Of a DNA stretch of 12,161 nucleotides, positions 5,265 to 12,161 are shown in pieces. Source of the DNA: DASUMF01 sp040510575 (GTDB lineage Bacteria; Actinomycetota; Acidimicrobiia; IMCC26256; DASPTH01); contig JBEVIU010000144.1 of NCBI GenBank assembly GCA_040510575.1, forward strand, positions 1-12,161, given 5' to 3'. Position 1 is the stretch's first letter. The number at the start of each line of letters is the position of its first letter. The position numbers and the translations under genes are program-made. A model generated the notes under the pieces. It worked only from the letters and a program-made list of their open reading frames with translations. It made no database searches and was not told the DNA's origin.

Positions 5265-6034
5265 ATGATGCGCTGCACGAGGCTGCCGCCGTCGACGACC
5301 AGGGTGTGGCCCGTGATCTGCGCCGCGCCCGGGCTCGCCAGGAACACCGCGGCGGCCGCGATGTCCTCCGGTTGCACGAGCTGAGCGGCGCCGTCTTCGC
5401 CGAGCGGCTCCCAGAGCGCGCGCGCGAAGTCGGTCTTCACCAGACCCGGCGCGATGCAGTTGACGGTCACGCCGGGCGCGAGCTCGGCGCCGAGCACCTT
5501 GGCCAGGTGGATCATCCCGGCCTTGGTCACGTCGTAGGTGCCGATGTCGCCAGCCGGACTGATCCCTCCGACCGACGACACGTAGATCACCCGGCCGCCA
5601 TGCTCGGCCATCCAGGCCCGCCAGGCGCACTGGGTCCAGGCGAAGGCGCCCCGCAGGTTGACCCGGAAGGTCTTGTCCCAGGCGGGAAGGTCGATGTCGA
5701 TGGTTGCGCCGTGCCACGGGTTCGTGGCTGCGTTGTTGACCAGCACGTCGAGCGCGCCGAGCCGCTCGATGGTGGCGGCCACGCACGCCTCGGCCTGGTC
5801 CTCCTCGCCTGCGTTCGCCGCGAAGGTGGCCAGCTGCGCGTCGGGCACGTCACGGCGGATCGCCTCCGCGGTGGCGTCGAGGGCGTCCAGCTTGCGGGAC
5901 GACAACATCACCGCCGCACCGGCTGCCGCGTAGGCGGCGGCGATCGCTTTGCCGATGCCCTTCGACGCCCCGGTGACCAGCGCGACCTTGCCCTCGAGCT
6001 CTGGACCCACGGATACGTCCCCGTCTCTCGTCAT
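5258..6034 (-). CDS. Short-chain dehydrogenase/reductase (SDR family)
   Basis: This 258-residue classical SDR has TGASKGIG at 21-28, Ser154, Tyr167 and Lys171 (YDVTK), and the C-terminal GHTLVVDGG at 242-250 usual in FabG-like reductases. The NNAG motif reads NNAA (100-103), a tolerated variant. SSRK at 45-48 after the second strand suggests NADP preference. The substrate is unknown; 3-oxoacyl or sugar/alcohol substrates are possible. The ATG at 6034 has GAG just upstream; an ATG at 6052 would add six residues. The frame stays open far upstream on this strand, but that stretch is antisense to the acyltransferase gene and is not coding. It shares only fold-level features with the convergent SDR, so the two do not look like a recent duplication. 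Confidence 0.92.
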   Translation of the reverse strand: MTRDGDVSVGPELEGKVALVTGASKGIGKAIAAAYAAAGAAVMLSSRKLDALDATAEAIRRDVPDAQLATFAANAGEEDQAEACVAATIERLGALDVLVNNAATNPWHGATIDIDLPAWDKTFRVNLRGAFAWTQCAWRAWMAEHGGRVIYVSSVGGISPAGDIGTYDVTKAGMIHLAKVLGAELAPGVTVNCIAPGLVKTDFARALWEPLGEDGAAQLVQPEDIAAAAVFLASPGAAQITGHTLVVDGGSLVQRIIL

Positions 6035-6145
6035 CTCGCGTCTCGACCCCATCTCGGCAGTCTCGCGCGAGCTGCAGGACGACGAGCCACCAAGGTCGCG
6101 TGAGGTGGTTGTCATGTGGTGTGGCTCGTGCGCGACGATGGGGTG
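6035..6145. promoter_or_regulatory. Divergent promoter region between SDR and acyltransferase
   Basis: These 111 bases separate two divergent genes and must hold both promoters. A weak inverted repeat CCACC (6087-6091) / GGTGG (6104-6108) is a possible operator. TTGTCA at 6109-6114 is a possible -35 for the plus-strand gene, but its best -10 (GACGAT, 6134-6139) is 19 bases away. No box is convincing. Confidence 0.35.
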
Positions 6146-7978
6146 ATGTCCGCGGTCGTCGACACGGACCGGGCCACGTCCGTGCAACGACTGCCCCGGC
6201 TCGGTTACATCCCTGCCCTCGACGGCTTGCGCGCGCTCGCGGTCGTCGCCGTGTTGCTCTACCACGGCGACGTGAAATGGATGCCCGGTGGCTTCCTCGG
6301 CGTCGACGTGTTCTTCGTGATCAGCGGCTACCTGATCACGTGCCTCCTGCTCGGCGACTGGCGCCAGTACCACGGCATCCATTACGCACGCTTCTACCTG
6401 CGTCGCGCGCGACGGTTGCTCCCCGCGCTGTTCCTGATGCTCGGCGTCGTGTGCCTCTACTCGATCCTGTTCCTCCCCGACACGATCACCGAGTTGCGCG
6501 GTCAGGTGTTCGCCGCCATCGCGTACATCGAGAACTGGTGGCTCACGTTTCACGACGTGTCGTACTTCGTCGCTGCCGGTCGACCGCCGCTGTTGCGCCA
6601 CGTGTGGTCGCTCGCGGTCGAGGAGCAGTTCTATCTCGTGTGGCCGTTGATCCTCGGCCTCCTGCTCAAGTTCTGGGGTGCGGACCGGCGCAAGGTGTTC
6701 GCGGCAACGGCCGGCATCGCGGCGTTCTCCGCGATCCTCATGGCCGTCATGTACACGCCGTACACCGACCCGTCGCGCGTGTACTTCGGCACCGACACGC
6801 GCGCGTCCACGATGCTCATCGGCGCGTTGCTCGCGTTCGTGTGGTCGCCGTGGCGGCTCACGCGCGAGACGGCCCGCAGCGCGCCGCTCGTGCTCGACGC
6901 GTTCGCCGCGATCGGGCTGGTGGGGGTGGTCTGGTTCTTCCTCAACGCCGGTGAGTTCGATCCCTGGATGTATCGCGGCGGCTTCGTGGTCCTCGCGCTG
7001 TTCGCCGCGCTCTTGCTCGCCGGCACGGTGCACCCGGCGTCACGACTGGCGCCCGCGCTGTTCGGCGTCAGCCTCTTCCGCTGGATCGGCGTGCGGTCCT
7101 ACGGGATCTACCTGTGGCACTGGCCGATCTTCATGGTCACGCGCCCGCACTCCGACGTGCCGCTCACGGGGATCCCGCTGCTCGTGCTGCGGATCGGACT
7201 CACCGTGGGGGCTGCGGTCCTGTCGTTCAAGTACGTGGAGGAGCCGGTCCGGGCCGGCGCGATCGGTCGAGCGCTGGCGGCGTTCCGCCAGGCGAGCGGC
7301 GAGCAGCGCCGCCAACTGGGGACGCGCGTCGCCGTGATCAGTGGTGCCGTCGTCGTCGGGTTGCTGGTGATCGTGATCGGCCTCGGCGCTGGTGGCACGC
7401 CAGGGCGCCCGCCCGGTCTGCCCGACGCCAACGCGCTCGTGATCAGCCCGCCCAGCACCACGGTCGATCCGGCGTCGACCGTCACCACGCTGGCGCCGAC
7501 CACGTCGCCCTATCGCGTCCTCGCGATCGGCGACTCGGTGATGCTCGGCGCAGCACAGCAGCTCTCCGACACCGTGAACGCGACCAAGCCCGCGCTCGTC
7601 GACGCTGCACAGAACCGGCAGTTCACCGCCGGGGTCGACGACCTCCAGGGGTACGCCGATCGCGGCGCGCTGCCGACCGACGACGTCGTCGTCCACCTCG
7701 GCACCAACGGTCAGATCGACCCTGCCGACTTCAACCGGATGATGGGCATCCTCGCCAACGTGCGCCGGGTCGTGATCCTCACCGCCAAAGCGCCGCGCCC
7801 GTGGGAGGAGCAGGTCAACGACACGATCCGGACCGAGGCGAAGAAGTACAAGAACGCCGTGATCGTCGACTGGCACGCGATCGGCGGCGCCCACCCGGAG
7901 TTCTTCTACGACGACGCGATCCACCTCACCCCTGAGGGCGCGGCCTTCTACGCCCAGCTCGTGTCGAGCAACCTGTAG
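6146..7978 (+). CDS. Membrane O-acyltransferase with C-terminal SGNH domain (OatA-like)
   Basis: This 610-residue protein fuses an acyltransferase-3 membrane domain (about 20-410) to an extracytoplasmic SGNH hydrolase-fold domain (about 455-610). The membrane part shows LDGLRALAVVAVLLYH with His40, GGFLGVDVFFVISGYLIT at 48-65, a basic FYLRRARRLLPAL segment and WSLAVEEQFYLVWP at 154-167. A last helix at 394-413 leads to a Pro/Thr/Ser linker. The SGNH part has GDS (Ser464), GTN (Asn521) and DAIH (Asp590, His593). Related proteins move acetyl groups across the membrane and onto peptidoglycan (OatA) or other surface glycans, often giving lysozyme resistance. The downstream class A PBP gene supports a cell-wall role. 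The ATG has GGGG close upstream; a GTG at 6116 would add ten residues of doubtful value. Confidence 0.93.
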   Translation: MSAVVDTDRATSVQRLPRLGYIPALDGLRALAVVAVLLYHGDVKWMPGGFLGVDVFFVISGYLITCLLLGDWRQYHGIHYARFYLRRARRLLPALFLMLGVVCLYSILFLPDTITELRGQVFAAIAYIENWWLTFHDVSYFVAAGRPPLLRHVWSLAVEEQFYLVWPLILGLLLKFWGADRRKVFAATAGIAAFSAILMAVMYTPYTDPSRVYFGTDTRASTMLIGALLAFVWSPWRLTRETARSAPLVLDAFAAIGLVGVVWFFLNAGEFDPWMYRGGFVVLALFAALLLAGTVHPASRLAPALFGVSLFRWIGVRSYGIYLWHWPIFMVTRPHSDVPLTGIPLLVLRIGLTVGAAVLSFKYVEEPVRAGAIGRALAAFRQASGEQRRQLGTRVAVISGAVVVGLLVIVIGLGAGGTPGRPPGLPDANALVISPPSTTVDPASTVTTLAPTTSPYRVLAIGDSVMLGAAQQLSDTVNATKPALVDAAQNRQFTAGVDDLQGYADRGALPTDDVVVHLGTNGQIDPADFNRMMGILANVRRVVILTAKAPRPWEEQVNDTIRTEAKKYKNAVIVDWHAIGGAHPEFFYDDAIHLTPEGAAFYAQLVSSNL

Positions 7979-7982
7979 CAGT

Positions 7983-8025
7983 CACGGGGGCTGTACGGCC
8001 GCGACCCTGCAACGGGCCTCCCGTG
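7983..8025 (+). terminator. Imperfect hairpin between acyltransferase and PBP genes
   Basis: CACGGG (7983-7988) and CCCGTG (8020-8025) pair, and GGCC (7997-8000) with GGCC (8015-8018) can pair inside the loop. It begins four bases after the acyltransferase stop and ends 19 bases before the PBP start. It could be a weak terminator or part of the PBP leader; there is no T-run. Confidence 0.28.
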
Positions 8026-8044
8026 TGCGAGACTGCCAGGCCGC

Positions 8045-10156
8045 ATGCGCAACTTCGGACGACTGTTCGGCACTTTCGTGATCACGGTGGTGGTCGGTGG
8101 GCTCGCGGTCGGCGCGTGCTTCGCCGCCCTCGTGCCGGGCACCGTCGACATCGTCACCGCGCACAAGTACTCGGTGCACGAGGTCGACGAGCTCCGCGAC
8201 CTTTCCGAGCGCACGAAGGTCTTCTGGGACGACGGCACGACGCTCATGGGCACCCTCGGCACGCTGGACCGCGAGATCGTCAGCCTCGACCAGGTGCCGA
8301 AGCGGATCCAGGACGCGATCATCTCCACCGAGGACCGCACGTTCTGGACCAACGACGGCATCGACCTCGGCGCGGTGTTCCGCGCCTTCCTCACCAACGT
8401 GGTGTCGGGCGAGATCAACCAGGGTGGCTCGACCATCACCCAGCAGCTGGTGAAGAACCGCATCCTCACCACCAAGCGCGACGTGAACCGCAAGATCCGT
8501 GAGATCGAGGACGCCCTGCGCCTCAACGAGAAGTTCTCGAAGGAGAAGATCCTCGAGGAGTACCTCAACACCGTGTACTTCGGGCAGGGCTCGTACGGGA
8601 TCGAGGCGGCGGCGCGAAGGTTCTTCGTGATCCCCGATCCGAACGCGCTGTTCGGCTACCGGGGCAAGACGATGGAGGAGCTCACCATCGGGGAGGCCGC
8701 GCTGCTCGCGGGCGTGATCCAGAGTCCGGAGGGCAACAACCCGTTCTCGCACCCCGACATCGCGATCCGGCGTCGCGCCGACGTGCTGCGCGGTGAGGTC
8801 GACCAGGGCTACATCAACCAGGCCGAGGCCGACGCCGCCAACAACGAGCCGCTCCCGACGGTGCTGCCACAAGCCGAGCAACGGCCGACCAACTACCTCG
8901 TCGCCGAGGTGCAGGACCGGCTGCTGGCCGACCCGCGCCTCGGTGCCACCGAGAAGGAGCGCAGCGACAAGCTGCTCAAGGGTGGGCTGAAGGTGTACAC
9001 GACCTTCAATCAGAACCTGCAGGGCATCGCCCAGGACGTGACCGCCAACGCGGCCGCCGTGCAGTCGCGCGGCGAAGGCTGGGAAGCGTCGCTGGTGTCC
9101 ATCGATCCTGCGACCGGCATGGTGAAGGCGATGGTCGGCGGCCCCGACTTCCAGGGCGACCAGTACAACATCGCCACGCATCCCATCGGCCGTCAGCCCG
9201 GCTCCACGTGGAAGGTGATCACCCTCGCCGCCGCGCTGGCCAACGGCTACTCGCCCAACGACCAGGTCGACGGCACCGAGCCCTGCGCGGTGGAGTCGCA
9301 GTTCCCCGGCGTTCCCGTCAACCAGCTGCCGAACAACTCGGCCGACGGTGCAGAGAACGGCTTCCACACGCTCGCGCACTCGACCGCGGCGTCGATCAAC
9401 TGCGCCTTCGTCCGCCTCTCGACGAGTGTGGGTCAGGACACCGTGATCGACATGGCGAAGCGGCTCGGGCTCACCCAGGACACCCTGCGGCGAATCCTCA
9501 ACCTCTCGATCGGCACGATCGAAGCCACACCACTCGAGATGGCGACGGTGATGGCCACCATCGCCAACCTCGGCGTGAAGCAGACGCCGATCTTCGTGAG
9601 CAAGGTGGTCGACTCCCATGGCATCGCCATCATCGACGACAGCGCGCGACCGGGCGAGTCGGTGCTCCCCGCCGATGTCGCGGCCTGCGAGCAGAACGTG
9701 CTGCGCACCGTCATCACCGGTGGTACCGGCGGCGCGGCCGCGGTGGCGGGTCACACCGCGTACGGCAAGACCGGCACCACCGACCTGACGACCGACGCGT
9801 GGTTCATCGGCGCCACGAAGCAACTGGCCACCTCGGTGTGGTTCGGCTATCGGGCGCGGGCGATCCCGGGCGCCGGGTTCGGTGGCGCGAGCTCCGCCCC
9901 GATCTTCAGTGCGTTCATGAGCGCCGCGCTCGAGGGCGTCCCGGACGTCGGCCTGCCCGACCCCGGGCCGGTCTGCGCGCGCCCCGGCCAGACGGTGAAC
10001 CCCGATGGCGGACGCAGCGCAGCGCCACCGGTGGTGATCCCACCGACTCCAGCACCCGTGCAGCTCCCGACGGTGCAGCAGGTCCCCACGCCGAGCCCCG
10101 CGGTGCAGGTGCCCGCCACGACGCGTCCGCCCGGCACGCTTCCCCCCGGCCAGTAG
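8045..10156 (+). CDS. Class A penicillin-binding protein (transglycosylase/transpeptidase)
   Basis: This 703-residue bifunctional enzyme polymerises and cross-links peptidoglycan outside the membrane. One N-terminal helix (about 8-30) anchors it. The GT51 glycosyltransferase domain shows EDRTF with catalytic Glu96, GGSTITQQLVKN at 127-138, RKIREIE at 149-155 and YLNTVYFGQGSYGIEAAA at 173-190. The transpeptidase domain has STWK (Ser387 nucleophile, Lys390), SIN at 450-452 and KTGT at 575-578. The histidine often found after EDxxF is Asn103, as in some other actinobacterial PBPs. There is no PASTA domain; the tail after about 640 is rich in Pro, Thr, Val and Gln and probably spans the wall. The Shine-Dalgarno sequence is poor (AGG at 8038-8040). 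This is a PonA-type enzyme by domain order. Confidence 0.96.
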   Translation: MRNFGRLFGTFVITVVVGGLAVGACFAALVPGTVDIVTAHKYSVHEVDELRDLSERTKVFWDDGTTLMGTLGTLDREIVSLDQVPKRIQDAIISTEDRTFWTNDGIDLGAVFRAFLTNVVSGEINQGGSTITQQLVKNRILTTKRDVNRKIREIEDALRLNEKFSKEKILEEYLNTVYFGQGSYGIEAAARRFFVIPDPNALFGYRGKTMEELTIGEAALLAGVIQSPEGNNPFSHPDIAIRRRADVLRGEVDQGYINQAEADAANNEPLPTVLPQAEQRPTNYLVAEVQDRLLADPRLGATEKERSDKLLKGGLKVYTTFNQNLQGIAQDVTANAAAVQSRGEGWEASLVSIDPATGMVKAMVGGPDFQGDQYNIATHPIGRQPGSTWKVITLAAALANGYSPNDQVDGTEPCAVESQFPGVPVNQLPNNSADGAENGFHTLAHSTAASINCAFVRLSTSVGQDTVIDMAKRLGLTQDTLRRILNLSIGTIEATPLEMATVMATIANLGVKQTPIFVSKVVDSHGIAIIDDSARPGESVLPADVAACEQNVLRTVITGGTGGAAAVAGHTAYGKTGTTDLTTDAWFIGATKQLATSVWFGYRARAIPGAGFGGASSAPIFSAFMSAALEGVPDVGLPDPGPVCARPGQTVNPDGGRSAAPPVVIPPTPAPVQLPTVQQVPTPSPAVQVPATTRPPGTLPPGQ

Positions 10157-10202
10157 TGCGCGCGCCGCGTATCCTCCTGGTCGTGGCGACCGTCGGACCC
10201 GT

Positions 10203-10919
10203 GTGAGCGAAGACCTCGACATCCTCCTGACCGTGCAGGAGCGCGATCTCGCGCTCGAGCGGCTGCAGCACCGCCGCGACACGCTCCCCGAACGGGCCCG
10301 GCTCGTCCAGGCCGACGCGCAGGCCACGGCGCTCGCCGCCCGAGCACAGGCCATCACCGCCGAGCGGGACGCGCTCGCCCGCGACGAGACGAAGTTCGAC
10401 GACGAAGCTCGCAGCCTCGAAGCAAAGGCGAAAGAGGTCGAGGCGCGCATGTACTCGGGTGAGATCAGCTCGCCACGGGAACTGCAGGCGATGCAGGCCG
10501 ATGTCGAACAACTCCAGCGTCACCAGCGCGATGTCGAGAACCGCGAGCTCGAGGTGATGGAACAGCGCGAGCCGCTCGACGCCGAGCTCGCGACGCTCGC
10601 CGAGCGCCAGACCGCCGTCGCGGCCGAGCTGGCGGAGCTCGGGGCCTCCCTCGCCGATGCCGAGCGGGTGATCGACGCCGAGATGGAGGTGGAGCGAGAC
10701 GCACGCGGTGCGCTGACCGTCGATCTCGATCCCAACCTGGTCGCCGCCTACGAGCGACGACGCGACACCGTGCAGGGCGTCGGGGTGGCTCGCCTCGTCG
10801 GCACCACCTGCCAGGGCTGCCACCTCTCGATCCCGGCCATCGAGGCCGAGCAGATCAAGAAGGCACCCGAAGGCTCGATCGCGTACTGCGACAACTGCGG
10901 CTGCATCCTGGTCCCATGA
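10203..10919 (+). CDS. Coiled-coil protein with C4 zinc ribbon (DUF164/CT398-like)
   Basis: This 238-residue protein has long charged helices at about 5-165, rich in Glu, Ala, Leu and Arg and predicted to form an antiparallel coiled coil, followed by a zinc ribbon with C203, C206, C229 and C232. The segment MYSGEISSPRELQAMQADVE at 83-102 is the best-conserved part of this family. The molecular role is not settled; a nucleic-acid or protein-binding scaffold is likely. In mycobacteria the homologue (Rv2229c) stands directly before an RNase H gene (Rv2228c), as here. The start is the GTG at 10203; the ribosome binding site is weak. Its stop overlaps the next start in ATGA, so the two are probably coupled. 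Confidence 0.9.
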   Translation: MSEDLDILLTVQERDLALERLQHRRDTLPERARLVQADAQATALAARAQAITAERDALARDETKFDDEARSLEAKAKEVEARMYSGEISSPRELQAMQADVEQLQRHQRDVENRELEVMEQREPLDAELATLAERQTAVAAELAELGASLADAERVIDAEMEVERDARGALTVDLDPNLVAAYERRRDTVQGVGVARLVGTTCQGCHLSIPAIEAEQIKKAPEGSIAYCDNCGCILVP

Positions 10920-11419
10920 CGACCGAGCCCCCAGCGAAGTCGCGCCGCGAGGGCTCGGGCGACCCTTCGCTGTTCGACCACGACGACGGCCGGCCGGGTC
11001 GATCGGGGGTCGATTCCGTCACTGTGTTCTTCGACGGCGGCTCGCGCGGCAACCCCGGCCCGTCGGCCATCGGCGCGGTCGTGGTCGACACCACGCTGGC
11101 GCCCCCCATGGCGATCGCCGAGGTGAGCGAGTCGATCGGTGTGACCACCAACAACGTTGCCGAGTACCGGGCGCTCATCGCCGGCCTCGAGGCTGCCCGG
11201 GCGCTCGGCGCCCGCTCTGTGAGCGTGCGCGGCGACTCCAAGCTCGTGATCGAGCAGGTCGTCGGGCGGTGGCGGGTGAAGCAACCGCATCTGAAGCCGT
11301 TGCACGCGCGTGCGTGCGAGTTGCTCAGCACGTTCGAGCACGTCGACCTCGAGCACGTTCGACGCGAGCGCAACACCGACGCCGACGCGCTGGTCAACGC
11401 CGCGCTCGACGCCGAGTGA
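10916..11419 (+). CDS. RNase HI-family protein
   Basis: This 167-residue protein would cleave the RNA strand of RNA-DNA hybrids, removing R-loops or leftover primers. The acidic active site is complete: Asp40 in FFDGGSRGNPG, Glu83 in NNVAEYRALIAGLE, Asp107 in GDSKLVIEQ and Asp157 in NTDADALVN. About 33 charged, low-complexity residues precede the domain. In mycobacteria the corresponding protein carries an added C-terminal histidine-phosphatase (CobC-like) domain; this one stops right after the RNase H fold. The ATG overlaps the stop of the zinc-ribbon gene. The fold belongs to the RNase HI-like group without the basic protrusion of E. coli RnhA. Confidence 0.94.
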   Translation: MTTEPPAKSRREGSGDPSLFDHDDGRPGRSGVDSVTVFFDGGSRGNPGPSAIGAVVVDTTLAPPMAIAEVSESIGVTTNNVAEYRALIAGLEAARALGARSVSVRGDSKLVIEQVVGRWRVKQPHLKPLHARACELLSTFEHVDLEHVRRERNTDADALVNAALDAE

Positions 11420-11452
11420 CGTCCGGACGCTGAGCCGAGCAGGGCCGCGGTC

Positions 11453-11929
11453 GTGCTGCTCTGGTACGTCGGGATGTCGGTGTTCCTCGTGGCCACCGTG
11501 TTCCGCAGTGTCGGGATCGACTACCGGCTCATCGCGCTCGGCGCGATGCTCCCGTTGCTCGTCGACCTGCCGCTCGGGTACCGCGCGTACGGTCACACGT
11601 TGCTGTTCGCGGTGGCGCTGCTCGCGGTCGTGATGATCGGCACCATCGGTCGTTCCCGCCTGCTCCGTCGCCGCTGGTTGTGCGTCCCGATCGGCGTGTT
11701 CGCGGGCCTGATCCTCTCGGGCGCGTTCGCGAACACCGACCTGTTCTGGTGGCCGTTCCTCGGGACGTCGTTCCCGCACGACCCGCTGCTGCCGGCCACC
11801 TGGGTGGTCGTGGTCGAGGAGCTGATCGGCCTCGTGGTGTGTTGGGTGCTCGTGGGGCAGTACGACCTCTACCTGCCCGGTCCGCGTCGCGACTTCTTCC
11901 GTACCGGCCGCCTCCGATCGGAGGCGTGA
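11453..11929 (+). CDS. Small multi-pass membrane protein
   Basis: This 158-residue protein has about five hydrophobic segments (2-20, 26-42, 48-66, 75-92, 116-135) and a basic C-terminal tail. Asp38, the GHTLLFAV motif with His48, and FWWPFLG at 98-104 recall the YdjM/DUF457 group of membrane-bound putative metal-dependent hydrolases, whose conserved Asp and His sit in similar surroundings, but the likeness is partial and the function is unknown. The GTG at 11453 has AGGG eight bases upstream; an ATG at 11474 would remove seven residues and part of the first helix. It follows the RNase H gene by 33 bases and may share its transcript. An 18-bp palindrome covers its last codons. Confidence 0.82.
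   Translation: MLLWYVGMSVFLVATVFRSVGIDYRLIALGAMLPLLVDLPLGYRAYGHTLLFAVALLAVVMIGTIGRSRLLRRRWLCVPIGVFAGLILSGAFANTDLFWWPFLGTSFPHDPLLPATWVVVVEELIGLVVCWVLVGQYDLYLPGPRRDFFRTGRLRSEA
11909..11926. terminator. Perfect 18-bp palindrome at the end of the membrane protein gene
   Basis: CGCCTCCGATCGGAGGCG is perfectly self-complementary and ends next to the TGA stop (11927-11929), 13 bases before the stop codon of the convergent biotin synthase gene. As RNA it gives a 7-bp stem with a GATC loop. Its position between convergent genes suggests a terminator working on both strands; there is no T-run. A protein-binding site is an alternative. Confidence 0.45.
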
Positions 11930-11939
11930 GGCGCTCGCG

Positions 11940-12161
11940 TCAGCCGGCCCGCACGGGGATCGTCGTACGCACCGGCTGCGCGGGCCGAGCGTGCGCGCCG
12001 GCGCCGTCGATCACGAAGCGACCCTCGCCGGGGCCGTCGGCCACCGGCATCCCGAGCGCATCGAGGAGCGCGTGGTCCTCCTCGGCTGTACGTCCTGTGG
12101 TGGTGAGGTAGTTGCCGATGATGAGCGCGTTGGCACCGGCGAGGAGGCCCATCGCCTGGAG
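11940..12161 (-). CDS. bioB: Biotin synthase, C-terminal end (gene runs off the window)
   Basis: The last 73 codons of a minus-strand gene enter from the right edge. The segment MGLLAGANALIIGNYLTTTGR followed by EEDHALLDALGMPV matches the C-terminus of the radical SAM enzyme BioB, which inserts sulfur into dethiobiotin in the last step of biotin synthesis. The CxxxCxxC cluster motif and the [2Fe-2S] ligands lie outside the window. A tail of about 30 residues rich in Pro, Arg, Ala and Gly follows the conserved part. It converges with the small membrane protein gene, with 10 bases between the stops. Confidence 0.87.
   Translation of the reverse strand, partial: LQAMGLLAGANALIIGNYLTTTGRTAEEDHALLDALGMPVADGPGEGRFVIDGAGAHARPAQPVRTTIPVRAG

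Noticed and set aside
5258..7033. Open frame of 591 codons on the minus strand running upstream of the second SDR
   Set aside because: Only the last 258 residues look like protein; the rest is His/Glu/Arg-rich, low-complexity and antisense to the acyltransferase gene, as expected for GC-rich DNA.
8342..8365. Asn in place of His after the EDxxF motif of the PBP as a sign of a dead transglycosylase
   Set aside because: The catalytic Glu96 and all other GT51 motifs are present, and I recall the same replacement in other actinobacterial class A PBPs.
7982..10450. Open frame of 822 codons on the minus strand
   Set aside because: It is antisense to the PBP gene, whose catalytic motifs are all intact; its translation has no recognisable domain.
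1..12161. CRISPR array, insertion sequence, toxin-antitoxin or phage defence genes
   Set aside because: Neither spaced repeats nor transposase, nuclease or toxin-like motifs were found in any credible reading frame.

Overview
The window is a high-GC, gene-dense stretch of a bacterial chromosome, almost certainly from an actinobacterium. The lineage call rests on a WhiB-family iron-sulfur regulator with an AT-hook, a DUF2510 membrane protein, and a coiled-coil/zinc-ribbon gene overlapping an RNase H gene, a pairing also known in mycobacteria. I suspect a deep lineage such as Acidimicrobiia, but that is an impression and not shown by the sequence. I see no insertion sequence, phage gene or CRISPR array.

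Left part (1-3480). Two inositol-monophosphatase-family genes are coupled through a GTGA overlap; the first is cut by the window edge. A DUF2510 protein with a proline-rich linker and four membrane helices follows. After its stop lies a 424-base leader and then a WhiB7-type regulator. The leader holds a candidate promoter that starts inside the end of the DUF2510 gene, a 60-codon upstream ORF, and a textbook intrinsic terminator placed well before the whiB7 start. This matches the arrangement expected for translation-dependent attenuation of an antibiotic-response regulator and is the most interesting part of the window. A tRNA-Val(TAC) gene follows.

Middle part (3536-7978). An alpha/beta hydrolase (minus strand) and a short-chain dehydrogenase (SDR, plus strand) diverge from a 35-base gap. 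That SDR converges on a second SDR, and the two stop codons lie in the arms of one perfect inverted repeat, probably a shared terminator. A large membrane acyltransferase with a C-terminal SGNH domain diverges from the second SDR.

Right part (8045-12161). A class A penicillin-binding protein follows the acyltransferase, so these two genes form a probable cell-envelope pair. Next come a coiled-coil/zinc-ribbon protein and an RNase HI-type protein with an ATGA overlap, and then a small multi-pass membrane protein. The C-terminal end of biotin synthase enters from the right edge on the minus strand. All functions are read from motifs in the translations; no database search or folding program was run.
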